DNA of 64,000 nucleotides from Mucilaginibacter sp. PPCGB 2223 (lineage in GTDB: Bacteria; Bacteroidota; Bacteroidia; Sphingobacteriales; Sphingobacteriaceae): NCBI RefSeq assembly GCF_001705515.1, contig NZ_MDJS01000003.1, positions 372,001 to 436,000 of the forward strand, in the 5' to 3' direction. This document shows, piece by piece, positions 44,406 to 53,942 of this stretch. The position numbers and the translations under genes were made by a program. The notes below the pieces were generated by a model. That model saw nothing but the letters and a program-made list of their open reading frames with translations, searched no databases and was not told the DNA's origin. The number at the start of each line of letters is the position of its first letter. The stretch's first letter is position 1.

Positions 44406-44849
44406 ATGACTCCAAACATCGCTAACTTCAAATATTTCACTCCGATACACATCCGCTTTTCGGATATGGATGCTTTCGGCCATGTAAACAACGCAGTATA
44501 TTTAACCTATTTCGAGATAGCCCGCGGCGATTACTGGCGTAACATCATTAAATGGGACTGGAACGAGATGGGCATCATCCTCGGCCGCTCTGAGATAGAC
44601 TATAAAAAACCGATCACTTTAGACGATCAGATCAAGTGTTACGTGCGCACCTCGCGCGTGGGTAACAGCAGCTTTGATGTGGAGTATATTTTGGTGCGGA
44701 TAAAGGATGATAAAGAAGAGATATGCACCACCGGAAAAACGGTTTGCATCAGCTACGATTACAAGGCCGGAAAATCGAGCCCGATACCCGAAAAACAGCG
44801 CACGGCCATGATCACCTATGATGAGCCAAGGCTGATTATGAATATATAA
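44406..44849 (+). CDS. Acyl-CoA thioesterase of the 4HBT/YbgC type
   Basis: Hotdog-fold thioesterase hydrolysing acyl-CoA. The 147-residue protein has the catalytic motif RFSDMDAFGHVNNAVYLTYFE near 20-40, with Asp22-type residue in DMDAFGHVN, and the IDYKKPITLDDQIKCYVRT strand near 75. It is divergent from hsp20. An ACCAAT-TAGGT-ATTGGT inverted repeat (44309-44325) lies between them and may be a shared control site. Substrate not predictable. Confidence 0.88.
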   Translation: MTPNIANFKYFTPIHIRFSDMDAFGHVNNAVYLTYFEIARGDYWRNIIKWDWNEMGIILGRSEIDYKKPITLDDQIKCYVRTSRVGNSSFDVEYILVRIKDDKEEICTTGKTVCISYDYKAGKSSPIPEKQRTAMITYDEPRLIMNI

Positions 44850-44930
44850 GATCAGGATCAAGAGGCAAGAATCAGGAGGCAAGACATAGTGCTGATAATT
44901 TCTTGGTTCCTGGCTCCTGATTCCTGAATC
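44850..44930. repeat. CAAGA/TCAGGA-word inverted repeat after the thioesterase gene
   Basis: GAATCAGGAG (44869-44878) pairs with CTCCTGATTC (44914-44923), flanked by AGGCAAGA words on the left and TTCTTGGTTCCTGG on the right. The same CAAGA vocabulary occurs at 7442-7478 and 15300-15340. Confidence 0.7.
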
Positions 44931-44936
44931 TACCGC

Positions 44937-46334
44937 CTAAAATATCTTCCCCGGGTTCAATATACCATTAGGATCAAATACTGCTTTAATACCCCTCATC
45001 AGGTTGAGGTTGATGTCACTGTATTTTAAAGGCATATAGTCCTTTTGTACCAAGCCAATGCCGTGCTCACCGCTGATGGTGCCGCCGAGGGCAACAGTTA
45101 ATTCGAATATTTCGGTGATGCCAAGTTTCAATTTATTATTCCAGTCGTCATCACTCATACCCGCTTTAATAATATTGACGTGCAGGTTACCATCACCGGC
45201 ATGGCCGTAGCAAACCGATTCGAAACCATACTTCGCCCCTGCTTCCTTAATACCTTTGATCAATTTGGGCAACTCGGCGCGTGGCACCACGGTATCTTCT
45301 TCCTTATAAACTGAGTTGGATTTTACCGATACGGCCATGGTGCGGCGCATCGTCCAAAGCTCTTCTTTCTGTGCTGATGAATCGGCGAAAAGCACATCCT
45401 GGCATTCAAACTCTTCAAGCACCATATTGATCTTTTCGCACTCGCCAAAGATCACATCCTGGTTGGTACCATCCACCTCGATCAGCAAATAAGCCTCTAT
45501 GCCCGGCTTGATATCGAAGCTGATACCATCGTGCTCAACCACCCATTCTACTCCCCTGCGCTCCATAAACTCTAATGCCGATGGAATAACTCCGGCGCGA
45601 AATATTGCCGAAACAGCGCCGCAGGCCTGCTCGTTGGTATTGAACGAGGCCAGCATCAGTACATTTTGTGTTGGTTTGGGTATCAGCTTAACCACTATTT
45701 TGGTAATGATACCTAAAGTACCTTCAGACCCAATTAATAATTGCGTAAGGTTGTAACCCGAGGCATATTTGAGGGTATTGGCACCTGTCCATATCACATT
45801 GCCATTAGGCAAAACCACTTCAAAATTTAATACATACTCGCGGATGGTGCCGTATTTAACCACGCGCGGCCCCCCGCTGCAATTGGCCATATTACCCCCG
45901 ATAAAGCAGCTGCCTTTGCTGGCCGGGTCGACAGGGTAAAGCAAACCTTTTTCTTCAACTGCGTTCATAAACACCTCGGTAATTACGCCGGGTTCAACAG
46001 TAGCCTGCAGGTTACGCTCGTCGATATCGATGATATTATTAAAATTCTCCATCGAGATGATGAGCCCGCCATATACGGGTAAAGCACCTCCTGCCAAACC
46101 TGTACCTGCGCCGCGCGGCGTAACCGGGATGTGATTTTCGTTACACAGCTTCATCAAGGCTGATACCTGCTTCGTGTTTTGGGCACGAGCGGCAACCTCG
46201 GGATAATAATGCAGGTCTTCGGTTTCGTCGTGACTATATTTTTCAAGGTCGTCGTTAGCAGTGTAAACAAATTTTTCGCCTACTATAGCTTTGATTTGCT
46301 GTAGCACAGCACCGGTAATTTTATTAAACGTCAT
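44937..46334 (-). CDS. FAD-linked oxidase, glycolate/lactate oxidase GlcD-like
   Basis: Oxidises a 2-hydroxy acid such as glycolate or D-lactate. The 465-residue protein (ATG at 46334) has the FAD-binding PCMH domain with PVTPRGAGTGLAGGALP near 75, GSCFIGGNMANCSGGPRVVKYG near 125, and SEGTLGIITKIVVKL near 205. The C-terminal GlcD domain ends with SGEHGIGLVQKDYMPL and the LNPGKIF motif. It overlaps folB by 11 bp. The lack of GlcE/GlcF partners suggests a single-subunit form. Confidence 0.88.
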   Translation of the reverse strand: MTFNKITGAVLQQIKAIVGEKFVYTANDDLEKYSHDETEDLHYYPEVAARAQNTKQVSALMKLCNENHIPVTPRGAGTGLAGGALPVYGGLIISMENFNNIIDIDERNLQATVEPGVITEVFMNAVEEKGLLYPVDPASKGSCFIGGNMANCSGGPRVVKYGTIREYVLNFEVVLPNGNVIWTGANTLKYASGYNLTQLLIGSEGTLGIITKIVVKLIPKPTQNVLMLASFNTNEQACGAVSAIFRAGVIPSALEFMERRGVEWVVEHDGISFDIKPGIEAYLLIEVDGTNQDVIFGECEKINMVLEEFECQDVLFADSSAQKEELWTMRRTMAVSVKSNSVYKEEDTVVPRAELPKLIKGIKEAGAKYGFESVCYGHAGDGNLHVNIIKAGMSDDDWNNKLKLGITEIFELTVALGGTISGEHGIGLVQKDYMPLKYSDINLNLMRGIKAVFDPNGILNPGKIF

Positions 46335-46692
46335 CAGGTTTATGATAGGTGATTTCGATAAATGAATGTTCAACAATGCCCGGCAAGGGCGGACTGAGTT
46401 TTTTTAGCCCGACGCGGATGGTCTCGACAAACGGGTAAGTGGTTTTCAGTTCGTCGATAATGGCCTGCACTACCGTTTCGAGCAGTTTGCGCGGCTGTTT
46501 CATATGTTTGGCTACGATGATGTAAAGCTGTTCGTAGTTTACGGTATGGGCAATCTCGTCGTTAGTAAAATGGTGCTGCTGTAAAAACTCGACATCCACA
46601 TCCACTATAAAATGATTGCCCAGCACCCGCTCTTCGGGATAAAACCCGTGGAAAGCGAAGAAACGAACACCTTGTAATGCTACCCTAACCAT
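46324..46692 (-). CDS. folB: Dihydroneopterin aldolase
   Basis: Retro-aldol cleavage of 7,8-dihydroneopterin in folate synthesis. The 122-residue protein has VRVALQGVRFFAFHGFYPEERVLGNHF at the N-terminus (the GxHGxxxEE-type site), YEQLYIIVAKHMKQPRKLLE, and VRVGLKKLSPPLPG near the end. Length and motifs are typical. It is followed by the overlapping oxidase gene. Confidence 0.94.
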   Translation of the reverse strand: MVRVALQGVRFFAFHGFYPEERVLGNHFIVDVDVEFLQQHHFTNDEIAHTVNYEQLYIIVAKHMKQPRKLLETVVQAIIDELKTTYPFVETIRVGLKKLSPPLPGIVEHSFIEITYHKPDDV

Positions 46693-46800
46693 GCGCCAAA
46701 GTTATGGATTTGTTGGCATGGCGCATAGCGGAGTTTGCGGGGAGCACCGGAAACATTTCCCATTTTTAATTTTAACTTTAACGTTTTGACTCAGGAAAAT

Positions 46801-49800
46801 CTACGCCAGCACCGGTTGTTCTTTCGTCAGCATCTTGATCTCCTCCATCAGCTCATCGCTGGGGTTTACCCTGATGGTTTTTGATGGCATATCCACCAAA
46901 ATAGAATCTTCTTTATCGCGAATTTTAAAACGCAGGGTACAATTTTTTACGGCGTTCTTTTCGTTGTTGGCGGCCACCAGTTGCTGCAGATTGTTGAGCA
47001 TATTATCGTCAAGCTCATTTAAATTGAGGATCACCGTAAGCGATTTGGTAAGCTTCTCCCGCATTTCGGATAATAGCCCCATCGTGGTGATGCGCAGATC
47101 CCAGTTACCTGCCTGTCGGAATTTTTCTTCTATGGTTCCTTTAACATGGATAAAGCAATCCTCCATCAATATATTGCGGAACTTGATGTAGTCGTCGCCA
47201 AACAGGGCAAACTCGTACGAATCAAGATAATCTTCCAAAAAGAAGGTACCGAAAGGCTTCCCTGTTTTGGTGGTTTTGTGCTGAACGCGCGACATGATGC
47301 CACCGATGCTCAGCTCACCGCCCGATGATTTGCGCAGGGCATTGAAAGCCATTTCGGTTTCTTCGCCGCCTTCGCGGTTCTTCATTTTTTGCAGCAGTTT
47401 AAGGTCGGCAACCGTATGCTTACAGAATTTTTCGAGTTCGATCTTATAATTATCCAGCGGGTGGCCGGTGAGGTAAATACCGATTACCTCTTTCTCGTAT
47501 TTCAGCTTTTCGATCAGCGCGAACTCTTCGGCATCAGGCATGGTAGGCTCTGGAATGTAGGAAGCCACCGAACCACCGAACAGCGATGACTGCGACGAGC
47601 TTTGGGTATTTTGATAGTCGTTGGCGTATTTGATGAGGCGTTCGATACCGCTCAACAAACCGTTTTCGGTTTTGGCGAAGAACTGGGCGCGTTTCAGGTT
47701 GAAGCTATCAAAGGCGCCGCTGTAAACCAGGTTTTCGTACGATTTACGGTTGACAGCGCGCACATTCGACCGCTGCGCAAAATCGTAAACCGAGTTAAAA
47801 CGGCCGTTAGCCACACGCTCTTCGATAATGCTCTCAACCGCCTTCTCGCCCACACCTTTGATGCCCGAGAGCCCGAAACGGATGTTGCCGTCTTTCGTAG
47901 CCGTAAACGCCATGGCCGACTCGTTAACATCGGGCCCCAGAACCAGGGTGCCCATGCGGCGGCACTCTTCCATAAAGAAAGATATTTTTTCGATGCTGTT
48001 CTGGTTATTCAATACGGCAGCCATATACTCGGCTGGGTAATGTGCCTTTAAATAAGCAGTCTGGTAAGCTACCAGCGCATAGCAGGTAGAGTGCGATTTA
48101 TTGAACGCGTATTGAGCAAAAGCTTTCCAGTCGTTCCATATCTTGGTGAGCTTATCTTTAGGATGGCCCTTTTCGGTAGCTCCGGCTACAAACTGGGCCT
48201 CCATTTTATTTAACACCTCGATCTGCTTTTTACCCATAGCCTTACGCAGCACATCGGCATCGCCCTTGCTAAAACCGGCCAGCTTCTGCGATAAAAGCAT
48301 CACCTGCTCCTGGTAAACAGTAATACCGTAGGTTTCGGACAGGTACTCCTCCATATCGGGCAAATCGTAAGTAATCGGCTCCAGGCCGTGCTTACGTTTG
48401 ATAAAGTTAGGTATATACTCTATCGGCCCGGGGCGGTAAAGGGCGTTCATAGCGATCAGATCCTCAAACTTATCGGGCTTCAAATCGCGCAGGTACATTT
48501 GCATACCGTCGCTTTCAAACTGGAACGTTCCGTTGGTATCGCCGCGCTGGTACAGCTCGTAGGTTTTCTGGTCATCGAGTTCGATATAATCGATATCGAT
48601 TTCAACACCGTGATTTTGTTTGATCATTTGCAGGGCGCCTTTGATGATAGTCAAAGTTTTCAGGCCCAAAAAGTCCATCTTGATAACACCCGCATCTTCA
48701 ATCACGCGGCCATCGTATTGGGTAACCAGCAAGTCGGAGTCTTTAGCTACAGCTACGGGAACGATGGTCGTTAAATCATCGGGCGCGATGATAACACCCG
48801 CGGCATGTACGCCGGTATTGCGTACCGATCCTTCGAGCTTTTCGGCTGCTTTTAACACCTGAGAGCGCAGGTCGTTGCCCTCCATAATGGCTTTGAGCTC
48901 GGGTACCTGGTCAATGGCATCCTTTAAGGTGATGCCTAAAGTTTCGGGTACCAGCTTTTTCATGGCGTTCACTTCGGATAAGGGCATATCCAGCACCCGG
49001 CCCACATCCTGTATACTGGTACGGGCAGCCATCGAACCATAAGTAATGATCTGCGCTACCTGGTTTTTACCATATTTATCAACCACATAGTCGATCACCT
49101 TCTGGCGGCCCTCGTCATCGAAATCGGTATCGATATCGGGCATCGACTTACGATCGGGGTTCAAAAACCTTTCGAACAGCAGGTTGTACTTCATCGGGTC
49201 GATATTGGTAATGCCTGTACAATAGGCCACCACCGAACCCGCCGCCGAACCCCGGCCCGGGCCAATGAACACGCCGATATCGCGGCCGTGTTTAATGAAA
49301 TCGGCCACAATTAGAAAGTAACCGGCAAAACCCATGGTTCGGATGGTGAACAGTTCGAAGTTGATACGCTCTTCGGTAGCGGCATCGATATCCTTATAAC
49401 GCGCCTTAGCGCCGGTGAAAGTTAAGTGCTTAAGGTACTCCCACTGGTTCATGGTATCGGCATCGGCGCCATCGTGTATCTTAAACTCGGGCGGTATCGG
49501 GAAGTTGGGCAGCATGATATCGCGCTTCAGCTTCAATACTTCTACCTTGTCGACGATTTCGTTGGTGTTATCGAGCGACTCGGGCAGATCATGAAACAGC
49601 TGCCCCATCTCGGCCTGGGTTTTAAAATAAAACTGGTCGTTAGGGAAACCGAAGCGATAGCCCTTGCCCCCTTCTTCATCGGTAGCAATGGGCGTGCTCT
49701 GCATATCGCCGGTGTTTACGCACAGCAAAATATCGTGGGCGTTGCTGTCCTGCTGATCCACGTAGTGCGAATCGTTGGAGCAGATGACCTTAACGTTATA

Positions 49801-50391
49801 TTTTTTTGAGAACTGAACCAGCTTGTTGTTGATGATGGTTTGCTCGGGGATATCGTGTCGTTGTAGCTCGATGTAATAATCCTCACCGAAAATATCCAGC
49901 CACCATTTGAATTCGGTCTCGGCTTCGTCTTCAGTTCCTTTCAGGATTGTTTGTGGTACCGACGCGCCGATACAGCAGGTGGTAGCGATCAATCCCTTAT
50001 GATATTTCAGGATCAGCTCTTTATCGATACGCGGCCATTTACTGTACAAGCCTTCCATATAGCCCAGCGAGCAAAGCTTGATGAGGTTTCGGTAACCTTC
50101 GGGGTTCTTCGCTAAAAAAAGCTGGTGGCGGCGTACGTCTTTATTCTCTTTGGTGAATTGTTTTTTATGCCTGTCTTCCACAACGTAAAATTCGCAGCCT
50201 ACAATTGGTTTTACGTTGTGCTTGCCCGCTTCGGCTACAAATTTGAACACGCCGAACATATTACCATGGTCGGTAATGGCAAGGGCTTTCATCCCATCGG
50301 CCGCGGCTTTTTTATACAGCTTGGATATATCGGCGGCGCCGTCGAGCAATGAAAACTGGGTATGGACGTGGAGGTGCGAAAAATCGGGCAT
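46801..50391 (-). CDS. dnaE: DNA polymerase III subunit alpha
   Basis: Main replicative polymerase. The true start is the ATG at 50391, giving MPDFSHLHVHTQFSLLDGAA and 1196 residues; an in-frame extension to 50574 would translate GCACAT-type repeat DNA. Domains: N-terminal PHP (HLHVHTQFSLLDG, ITDHGNMFG), polymerase core with GPGRGSAAGSVVAYC and PDIDTDFDDEGRQ catalytic acidic residues near 445-470, the helix-hairpin-helix region near 850 and the OB fold with SRVQHKTTKTGKPFGTFFLED near 1040. Length fits DnaE1. Confidence 0.96.
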   Translation of the reverse strand: MPDFSHLHVHTQFSLLDGAADISKLYKKAAADGMKALAITDHGNMFGVFKFVAEAGKHNVKPIVGCEFYVVEDRHKKQFTKENKDVRRHQLFLAKNPEGYRNLIKLCSLGYMEGLYSKWPRIDKELILKYHKGLIATTCCIGASVPQTILKGTEDEAETEFKWWLDIFGEDYYIELQRHDIPEQTIINNKLVQFSKKYNVKVICSNDSHYVDQQDSNAHDILLCVNTGDMQSTPIATDEEGGKGYRFGFPNDQFYFKTQAEMGQLFHDLPESLDNTNEIVDKVEVLKLKRDIMLPNFPIPPEFKIHDGADADTMNQWEYLKHLTFTGAKARYKDIDAATEERINFELFTIRTMGFAGYFLIVADFIKHGRDIGVFIGPGRGSAAGSVVAYCTGITNIDPMKYNLLFERFLNPDRKSMPDIDTDFDDEGRQKVIDYVVDKYGKNQVAQIITYGSMAARTSIQDVGRVLDMPLSEVNAMKKLVPETLGITLKDAIDQVPELKAIMEGNDLRSQVLKAAEKLEGSVRNTGVHAAGVIIAPDDLTTIVPVAVAKDSDLLVTQYDGRVIEDAGVIKMDFLGLKTLTIIKGALQMIKQNHGVEIDIDYIELDDQKTYELYQRGDTNGTFQFESDGMQMYLRDLKPDKFEDLIAMNALYRPGPIEYIPNFIKRKHGLEPITYDLPDMEEYLSETYGITVYQEQVMLLSQKLAGFSKGDADVLRKAMGKKQIEVLNKMEAQFVAGATEKGHPKDKLTKIWNDWKAFAQYAFNKSHSTCYALVAYQTAYLKAHYPAEYMAAVLNNQNSIEKISFFMEECRRMGTLVLGPDVNESAMAFTATKDGNIRFGLSGIKGVGEKAVESIIEERVANGRFNSVYDFAQRSNVRAVNRKSYENLVYSGAFDSFNLKRAQFFAKTENGLLSGIERLIKYANDYQNTQSSSQSSLFGGSVASYIPEPTMPDAEEFALIEKLKYEKEVIGIYLTGHPLDNYKIELEKFCKHTVADLKLLQKMKNREGGEETEMAFNALRKSSGGELSIGGIMSRVQHKTTKTGKPFGTFFLEDYLDSYEFALFGDDYIKFRNILMEDCFIHVKGTIEEKFRQAGNWDLRITTMGLLSEMREKLTKSLTVILNLNELDDNMLNNLQQLVAANNEKNAVKNCTLRFKIRDKEDSILVDMPSKTIRVNPSDELMEEIKMLTKEQPVLA

Positions 50392-50964
50392 GGCAAAAAA
50401 ATCTGGTACACTAATATCCTGTGCGGATAGCAAATTTATTAAAAATTGCGGGGGATTGTTGGGCTGTGGATAATTTGATGACGATGTGCAAACATGTAAA
50501 TGTGCAGATGTGCAAATGACGTTTTGCGGGAAGGTTGAAAAGTTTGAAAGTCGTGTTTTAGCTCCAGGCTTCAAAAAGGGTGTTGCCTACAGCCCGGACT
50601 TTCCACTCATACCGCACGACCTGTCGCGATACCCACCGGGAGGCCTTAGCGTCCTGACTGTTCTTCATCTCTTTTTCATCAATCTTTTAAAACCAGTATA
50701 ACATTTCAAACGAGGGCCCGCAGGGGAAATTTAATTCGTCTGTTTTTCTTACATCTTAATAAAAACAAATTATATTTTAAATTATATAAATTTAAAGATG
50801 TAATATTTTGATTAAAACAACATAATCAAAAATATATTTTTAAATCCAGATTAAACTATTATGCACGCATAGTGTCTTAACTATAAAACAAACAATAACA
50901 CAGATAGCAAAAGCGCAATAAAAATTAAAAGGCAATAGCATCTGTAACTAAAAAAATAAACACC
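50392..50964. other. Long intergenic region upstream of the His/Tyr-rich protein gene
   Basis: 573 bp without a gene. 50483-50520 holds GTGCAAATG/ATGTGCA words. 50577-50655 holds a degenerate copy of the GC-rich repeat family on the opposite strand (CAGCCCGGACTTTCCACTCA; GAGGCCTTAGCG). 50700-50964 is very AT-rich and includes TTACATCTT (50749-50757) and AAGATGTAA (50795-50803) as inverted arms. Long A/T tracts here probably carry the downstream gene's promoter, but no clean TAnnTTTG was found. Confidence 0.55.
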
Positions 50965-51654
50965 ATGAAGAAGTTCATCATTTTATCAGCAATGGCAGTT
51001 AGCGGTTTAATAGCTCAATCGGCTAAGGCCCAGATAGGTATCCATATCAGCTTGCATTTAGGCGGCTCGCCTGCTTATGTTGCCCCCGAACCTGCGCCGG
51101 TTTGTGCCGACGATTATTACTACCTGCCTGATGTAGAGGCTTATTACTCAGTGCGCGAAAACTGTTATTATTATAACGATGGTTACAACTGGGTATCGGC
51201 AGCTTACCTGCCCGGCGCTTACCGTAATTACGACTGGCATTATGCCCGCCGCATCGAAATACGCGAGCCACGCCCATACCTGCACAGCGAAGTTTACCGC
51301 TCGCGCTATAATGGTTGGGAGCACCGTAACTGGAACTACCGCGACGAACACGATTACCACATGTATGCCGACCGCGATCATGATTACCGCGAGCATAACT
51401 TTGATCGTGGTTACGCTCGCCCCGACGATCACTTCGACCATGGCAATTATGGCCGTGGTGTAGAACCACAGCACGATGATCATAATTTTAACCGCGGCCA
51501 GCAATATCAGCAACAAAATGATAACCGTGGCAACTGGAATAACCGCGGCCAGCAATATCAGCAACAACAGGCACAGCCACAACAAAACAACAACCGTTTT
51601 GGCGCTAATGGCTCACAAGAACGCTTTGCACAGAACCGCCCGACAAGATTTTAA
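50965..51654 (+). CDS. Secreted His/Tyr/Asn/Gln-rich low-complexity protein
   Basis: The 229-residue product has a signal peptide (MKKFIILSAMAVSGLIAQSAKA) and no catalytic domain I can name. Residues 50-100 are Tyr-rich (DDYYYLPDVEAYYSVRENCYYYNDGYNW), 110-170 are rich in His, Asp, Arg and Tyr (HRNWNYRDEHDYHMYADRDH), and the C-terminus is Asn/Gln-rich. NRGQQYQQQ occurs twice, encoded by an exact 28-nt direct repeat (51489-51516 and 51540-51567). The N-terminal part resembles YXWGXW-type small Bacteroidota secreted proteins; metal or DNA binding is speculative. Confidence 0.7.
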   Translation: MKKFIILSAMAVSGLIAQSAKAQIGIHISLHLGGSPAYVAPEPAPVCADDYYYLPDVEAYYSVRENCYYYNDGYNWVSAAYLPGAYRNYDWHYARRIEIREPRPYLHSEVYRSRYNGWEHRNWNYRDEHDYHMYADRDHDYREHNFDRGYARPDDHFDHGNYGRGVEPQHDDHNFNRGQQYQQQNDNRGNWNNRGQQYQQQQAQPQQNNNRFGANGSQERFAQNRPTRF

Positions 51655-51679
51655 CTGTTGATTGTTTGTTTTCCATGAT

Positions 51680-51712
51680 ACCATCCCGGTTGCGATACCG
51701 GGGTGGTTTTTT
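51680..51712 (+). terminator. Terminator after the His/Tyr-rich gene
   Basis: ACCATCCCGG and CCGGGGTGGT pair around an 8-nt loop, followed by TTTTTT. It ends the + strand transcript before the convergent kinase gene. Confidence 0.75.
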
Positions 51713-51729
51713 CATTTAAAGAGCGAACG

Positions 51730-53814
51730 TTATGATACTGCTTTCTTCAACCGTATGTAAAACGTAGTTCCGTTGCCGGGCTCGCTCTTGAACCATATTT
51801 CGCCGCCGTGGCTTTCGACAATCTGCTTGCTGATGGACAGGCCCAGCCCGAACGACGGCTCACCGGCTGTGCCGGCACGTTTGGCCTGGGTGAACATATT
51901 GAATACCTGGTTTTTGATATTATCGGGTATACCGATGCCGTGATCAGTAACCGAAATAAGTATGTTATCGCCCTCGTTAATAACTTTTACGTAAATATCC
52001 GAGCCTTGCGGACTGAATTTAATGGCATTACTGATGAGGTTACTCATCACCCGCCATATTTTTTCGCGGTTAATGAACAGCTCTTCAGGTGTTTCCAGTG
52101 TCTCGAGCTTGATCTTCTGGTTCTTCTCAGCGGCCTTAAAACGCAGCAGCTCTATACTGTTGCTCAGCAGGGTATTGATATCTACCATTTGCTTTTTACC
52201 GGTATTAAGGGAGGTATTGCCGGTAACTTCCAATATCTCGTTGATCAGTTCGAGCGAATTGTTCGTGGCGCTTTGTATCAGTTCAAGCAATTCCTTTTGT
52301 TCGGTGTCCATTTCCTCCATTAGCATAAGCGCCGTAAGCGAAGCAATGCCACCTATCGGGTTACGTAAATCGTGGGCAACGGCACGCAATATCCTGTCCT
52401 TCTCTTTATCGGCAACTTCCAGCTCTTTAAAGGCCTGCTCTAAAATGTCCTTCTGCTGTAATACCTGGGCATTTAATCTGCTTAGGTCTTTAATACTGGC
52501 TTTTGACCGGCGCCAGTTTAAAAATATCAGCAAGATAATGATCAGCGCCATCACCGAATAGATCAGTGCCACGGTTAAATAATTTTGCTTGAGCTGGTTA
52601 TCAGTTTTCAGATTGTTTATCGTCGACTGGTTCTCAAGATCCTTAAACTGCTGGTTAACATCGCTCTCCTTTAGCTTTTGGGTTGTTTTGGCAACCGAAT
52701 CTTTTAAAAGGTCGTATTCGTCGAAGTAGTGCAAGGCTTTTTTTAGCTCGTTTTGCCTTTCGTAATAATTGGCCATCAAATGATTCCATTCTACTTCGGC
52801 ATCGGGGTTTTTTACACTATCAAGTTGTGCGCGTATATCTGTAAGAAGATCTAATAACCCGGGATCATTATTTTTTGTATAGATATTGGCCAATTTCAAT
52901 TCGCTCAACTCTGCATCGCGGTTATCGTTACCTTTTTTAAGGTTAATAGCGATACTCTTTTTGAGGAGGTCCTCGGCCTTAATGTAGTCGCCTTTTGCGA
53001 TATACAATTGCCCCAGGTTGCCATAAACTACAGCCTTGGCCACCTCTATCAAGTCGGCTCTTTCGTTATACTTTGGCCCTTCATGCTTAAGATAAACCAG
53101 TGTACGGTCAAAGTAAACCAGTGCGCTATCACTAAGTCCCGCCTTATTATAGCTAATGGCCGTATTATCCAACAGCTCCTGCATCCGATAAAAAGTCACG
53201 AAGTTCATGGTGCAGTTGGTGCTTTCTGCAAAACTTTCCTTAAAATAATTGGCAGCAATACTAAAGTGGGCCTGTTTGTACATGATCATACCCATACGGT
53301 AGCTGTAGTCGGCCAGGGTACAGTTATCAAAATTATTTTTGCCTGTTACTTTGCCCAGGTAGTAGTTTTGATAAGCCTCGGGGAAATGGCCTGTGGCAAA
53401 ATAAATATCACCTTTTGAAAAATAGCATATACCTAATTGCTTGGCGTATGCCTTTATATTACCACTCTTTTGGATGATATTAAGCATGCTGTCGGCATAG
53501 CGCATAGCCTTGTCATAATTAACATGCACGCGATAGTAATAAGTGCAGTATAATTCGTAAGCCTCAAAAAGATTTGCTGTGCCGATGTTTTTGTGTTGCG
53601 CTAAAACCGAATCTAAATAATGGATGCCTTTAGCGGGATTATTATTATAAATATCTCTCCCTTTATCTATCTCTTTGCTATAGTAGTTTGTTGTTGAAGC
53701 ATCTTCGCTTTGGTTTTTACTACACGAACCCAAAAGTATAAGAGACACGCAACTTATAACATAAAACAGGGTTTGACGCCTATATTTGTCAATATGCGTT
53801 TTGAAGGGGGGCAT
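51730..53814 (-). CDS. Lipoprotein-anchored TPR sensor histidine kinase
   Basis: The 694-residue protein (ATG at 53814) begins with a lipobox LLGSC (Cys31) after a hydrophobic segment. Residues about 50-400 form TPR repeats. A membrane helix follows near 410-435 (YSVMALIIILLIFLNW), then a coiled coil, HisKA with the phospho-acceptor in AVAHDLRNPIGGIA, and HATPase with DHGIGIPDN and GLGLSISKQIVESHGG. The TPR part is periplasmic and probably senses a protein partner. No response regulator is adjacent. Confidence 0.88.
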   Translation of the reverse strand: MPPFKTHIDKYRRQTLFYVISCVSLILLGSCSKNQSEDASTTNYYSKEIDKGRDIYNNNPAKGIHYLDSVLAQHKNIGTANLFEAYELYCTYYYRVHVNYDKAMRYADSMLNIIQKSGNIKAYAKQLGICYFSKGDIYFATGHFPEAYQNYYLGKVTGKNNFDNCTLADYSYRMGMIMYKQAHFSIAANYFKESFAESTNCTMNFVTFYRMQELLDNTAISYNKAGLSDSALVYFDRTLVYLKHEGPKYNERADLIEVAKAVVYGNLGQLYIAKGDYIKAEDLLKKSIAINLKKGNDNRDAELSELKLANIYTKNNDPGLLDLLTDIRAQLDSVKNPDAEVEWNHLMANYYERQNELKKALHYFDEYDLLKDSVAKTTQKLKESDVNQQFKDLENQSTINNLKTDNQLKQNYLTVALIYSVMALIIILLIFLNWRRSKASIKDLSRLNAQVLQQKDILEQAFKELEVADKEKDRILRAVAHDLRNPIGGIASLTALMLMEEMDTEQKELLELIQSATNNSLELINEILEVTGNTSLNTGKKQMVDINTLLSNSIELLRFKAAEKNQKIKLETLETPEELFINREKIWRVMSNLISNAIKFSPQGSDIYVKVINEGDNILISVTDHGIGIPDNIKNQVFNMFTQAKRAGTAGEPSFGLGLSISKQIVESHGGEIWFKSEPGNGTTFYIRLKKAVS

Positions 53815-53942
53815 TGCTGATATCAAGAGCGATTTGCTACCAAATATAGTTAAAATATTTGCTTAGAATATCAAAAACGCAAATTATCCGGCTTTATATT
53901 AAAAAAACGATCACGAAAATTGGCCTGGGGTAAACCCCCTGT

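Noticed and set aside
50392..50574. Upstream extension of dnaE by 61 codons
   Set aside because: The extra residues come from GCACAT-type repeat sequence; the family start MPDFSHLHVHT is at 50391.
51047..51585. Minus-strand frames opposite the His/Tyr-rich gene
   Set aside because: They are mirror images of low-complexity sequence and lack any conserved motif.
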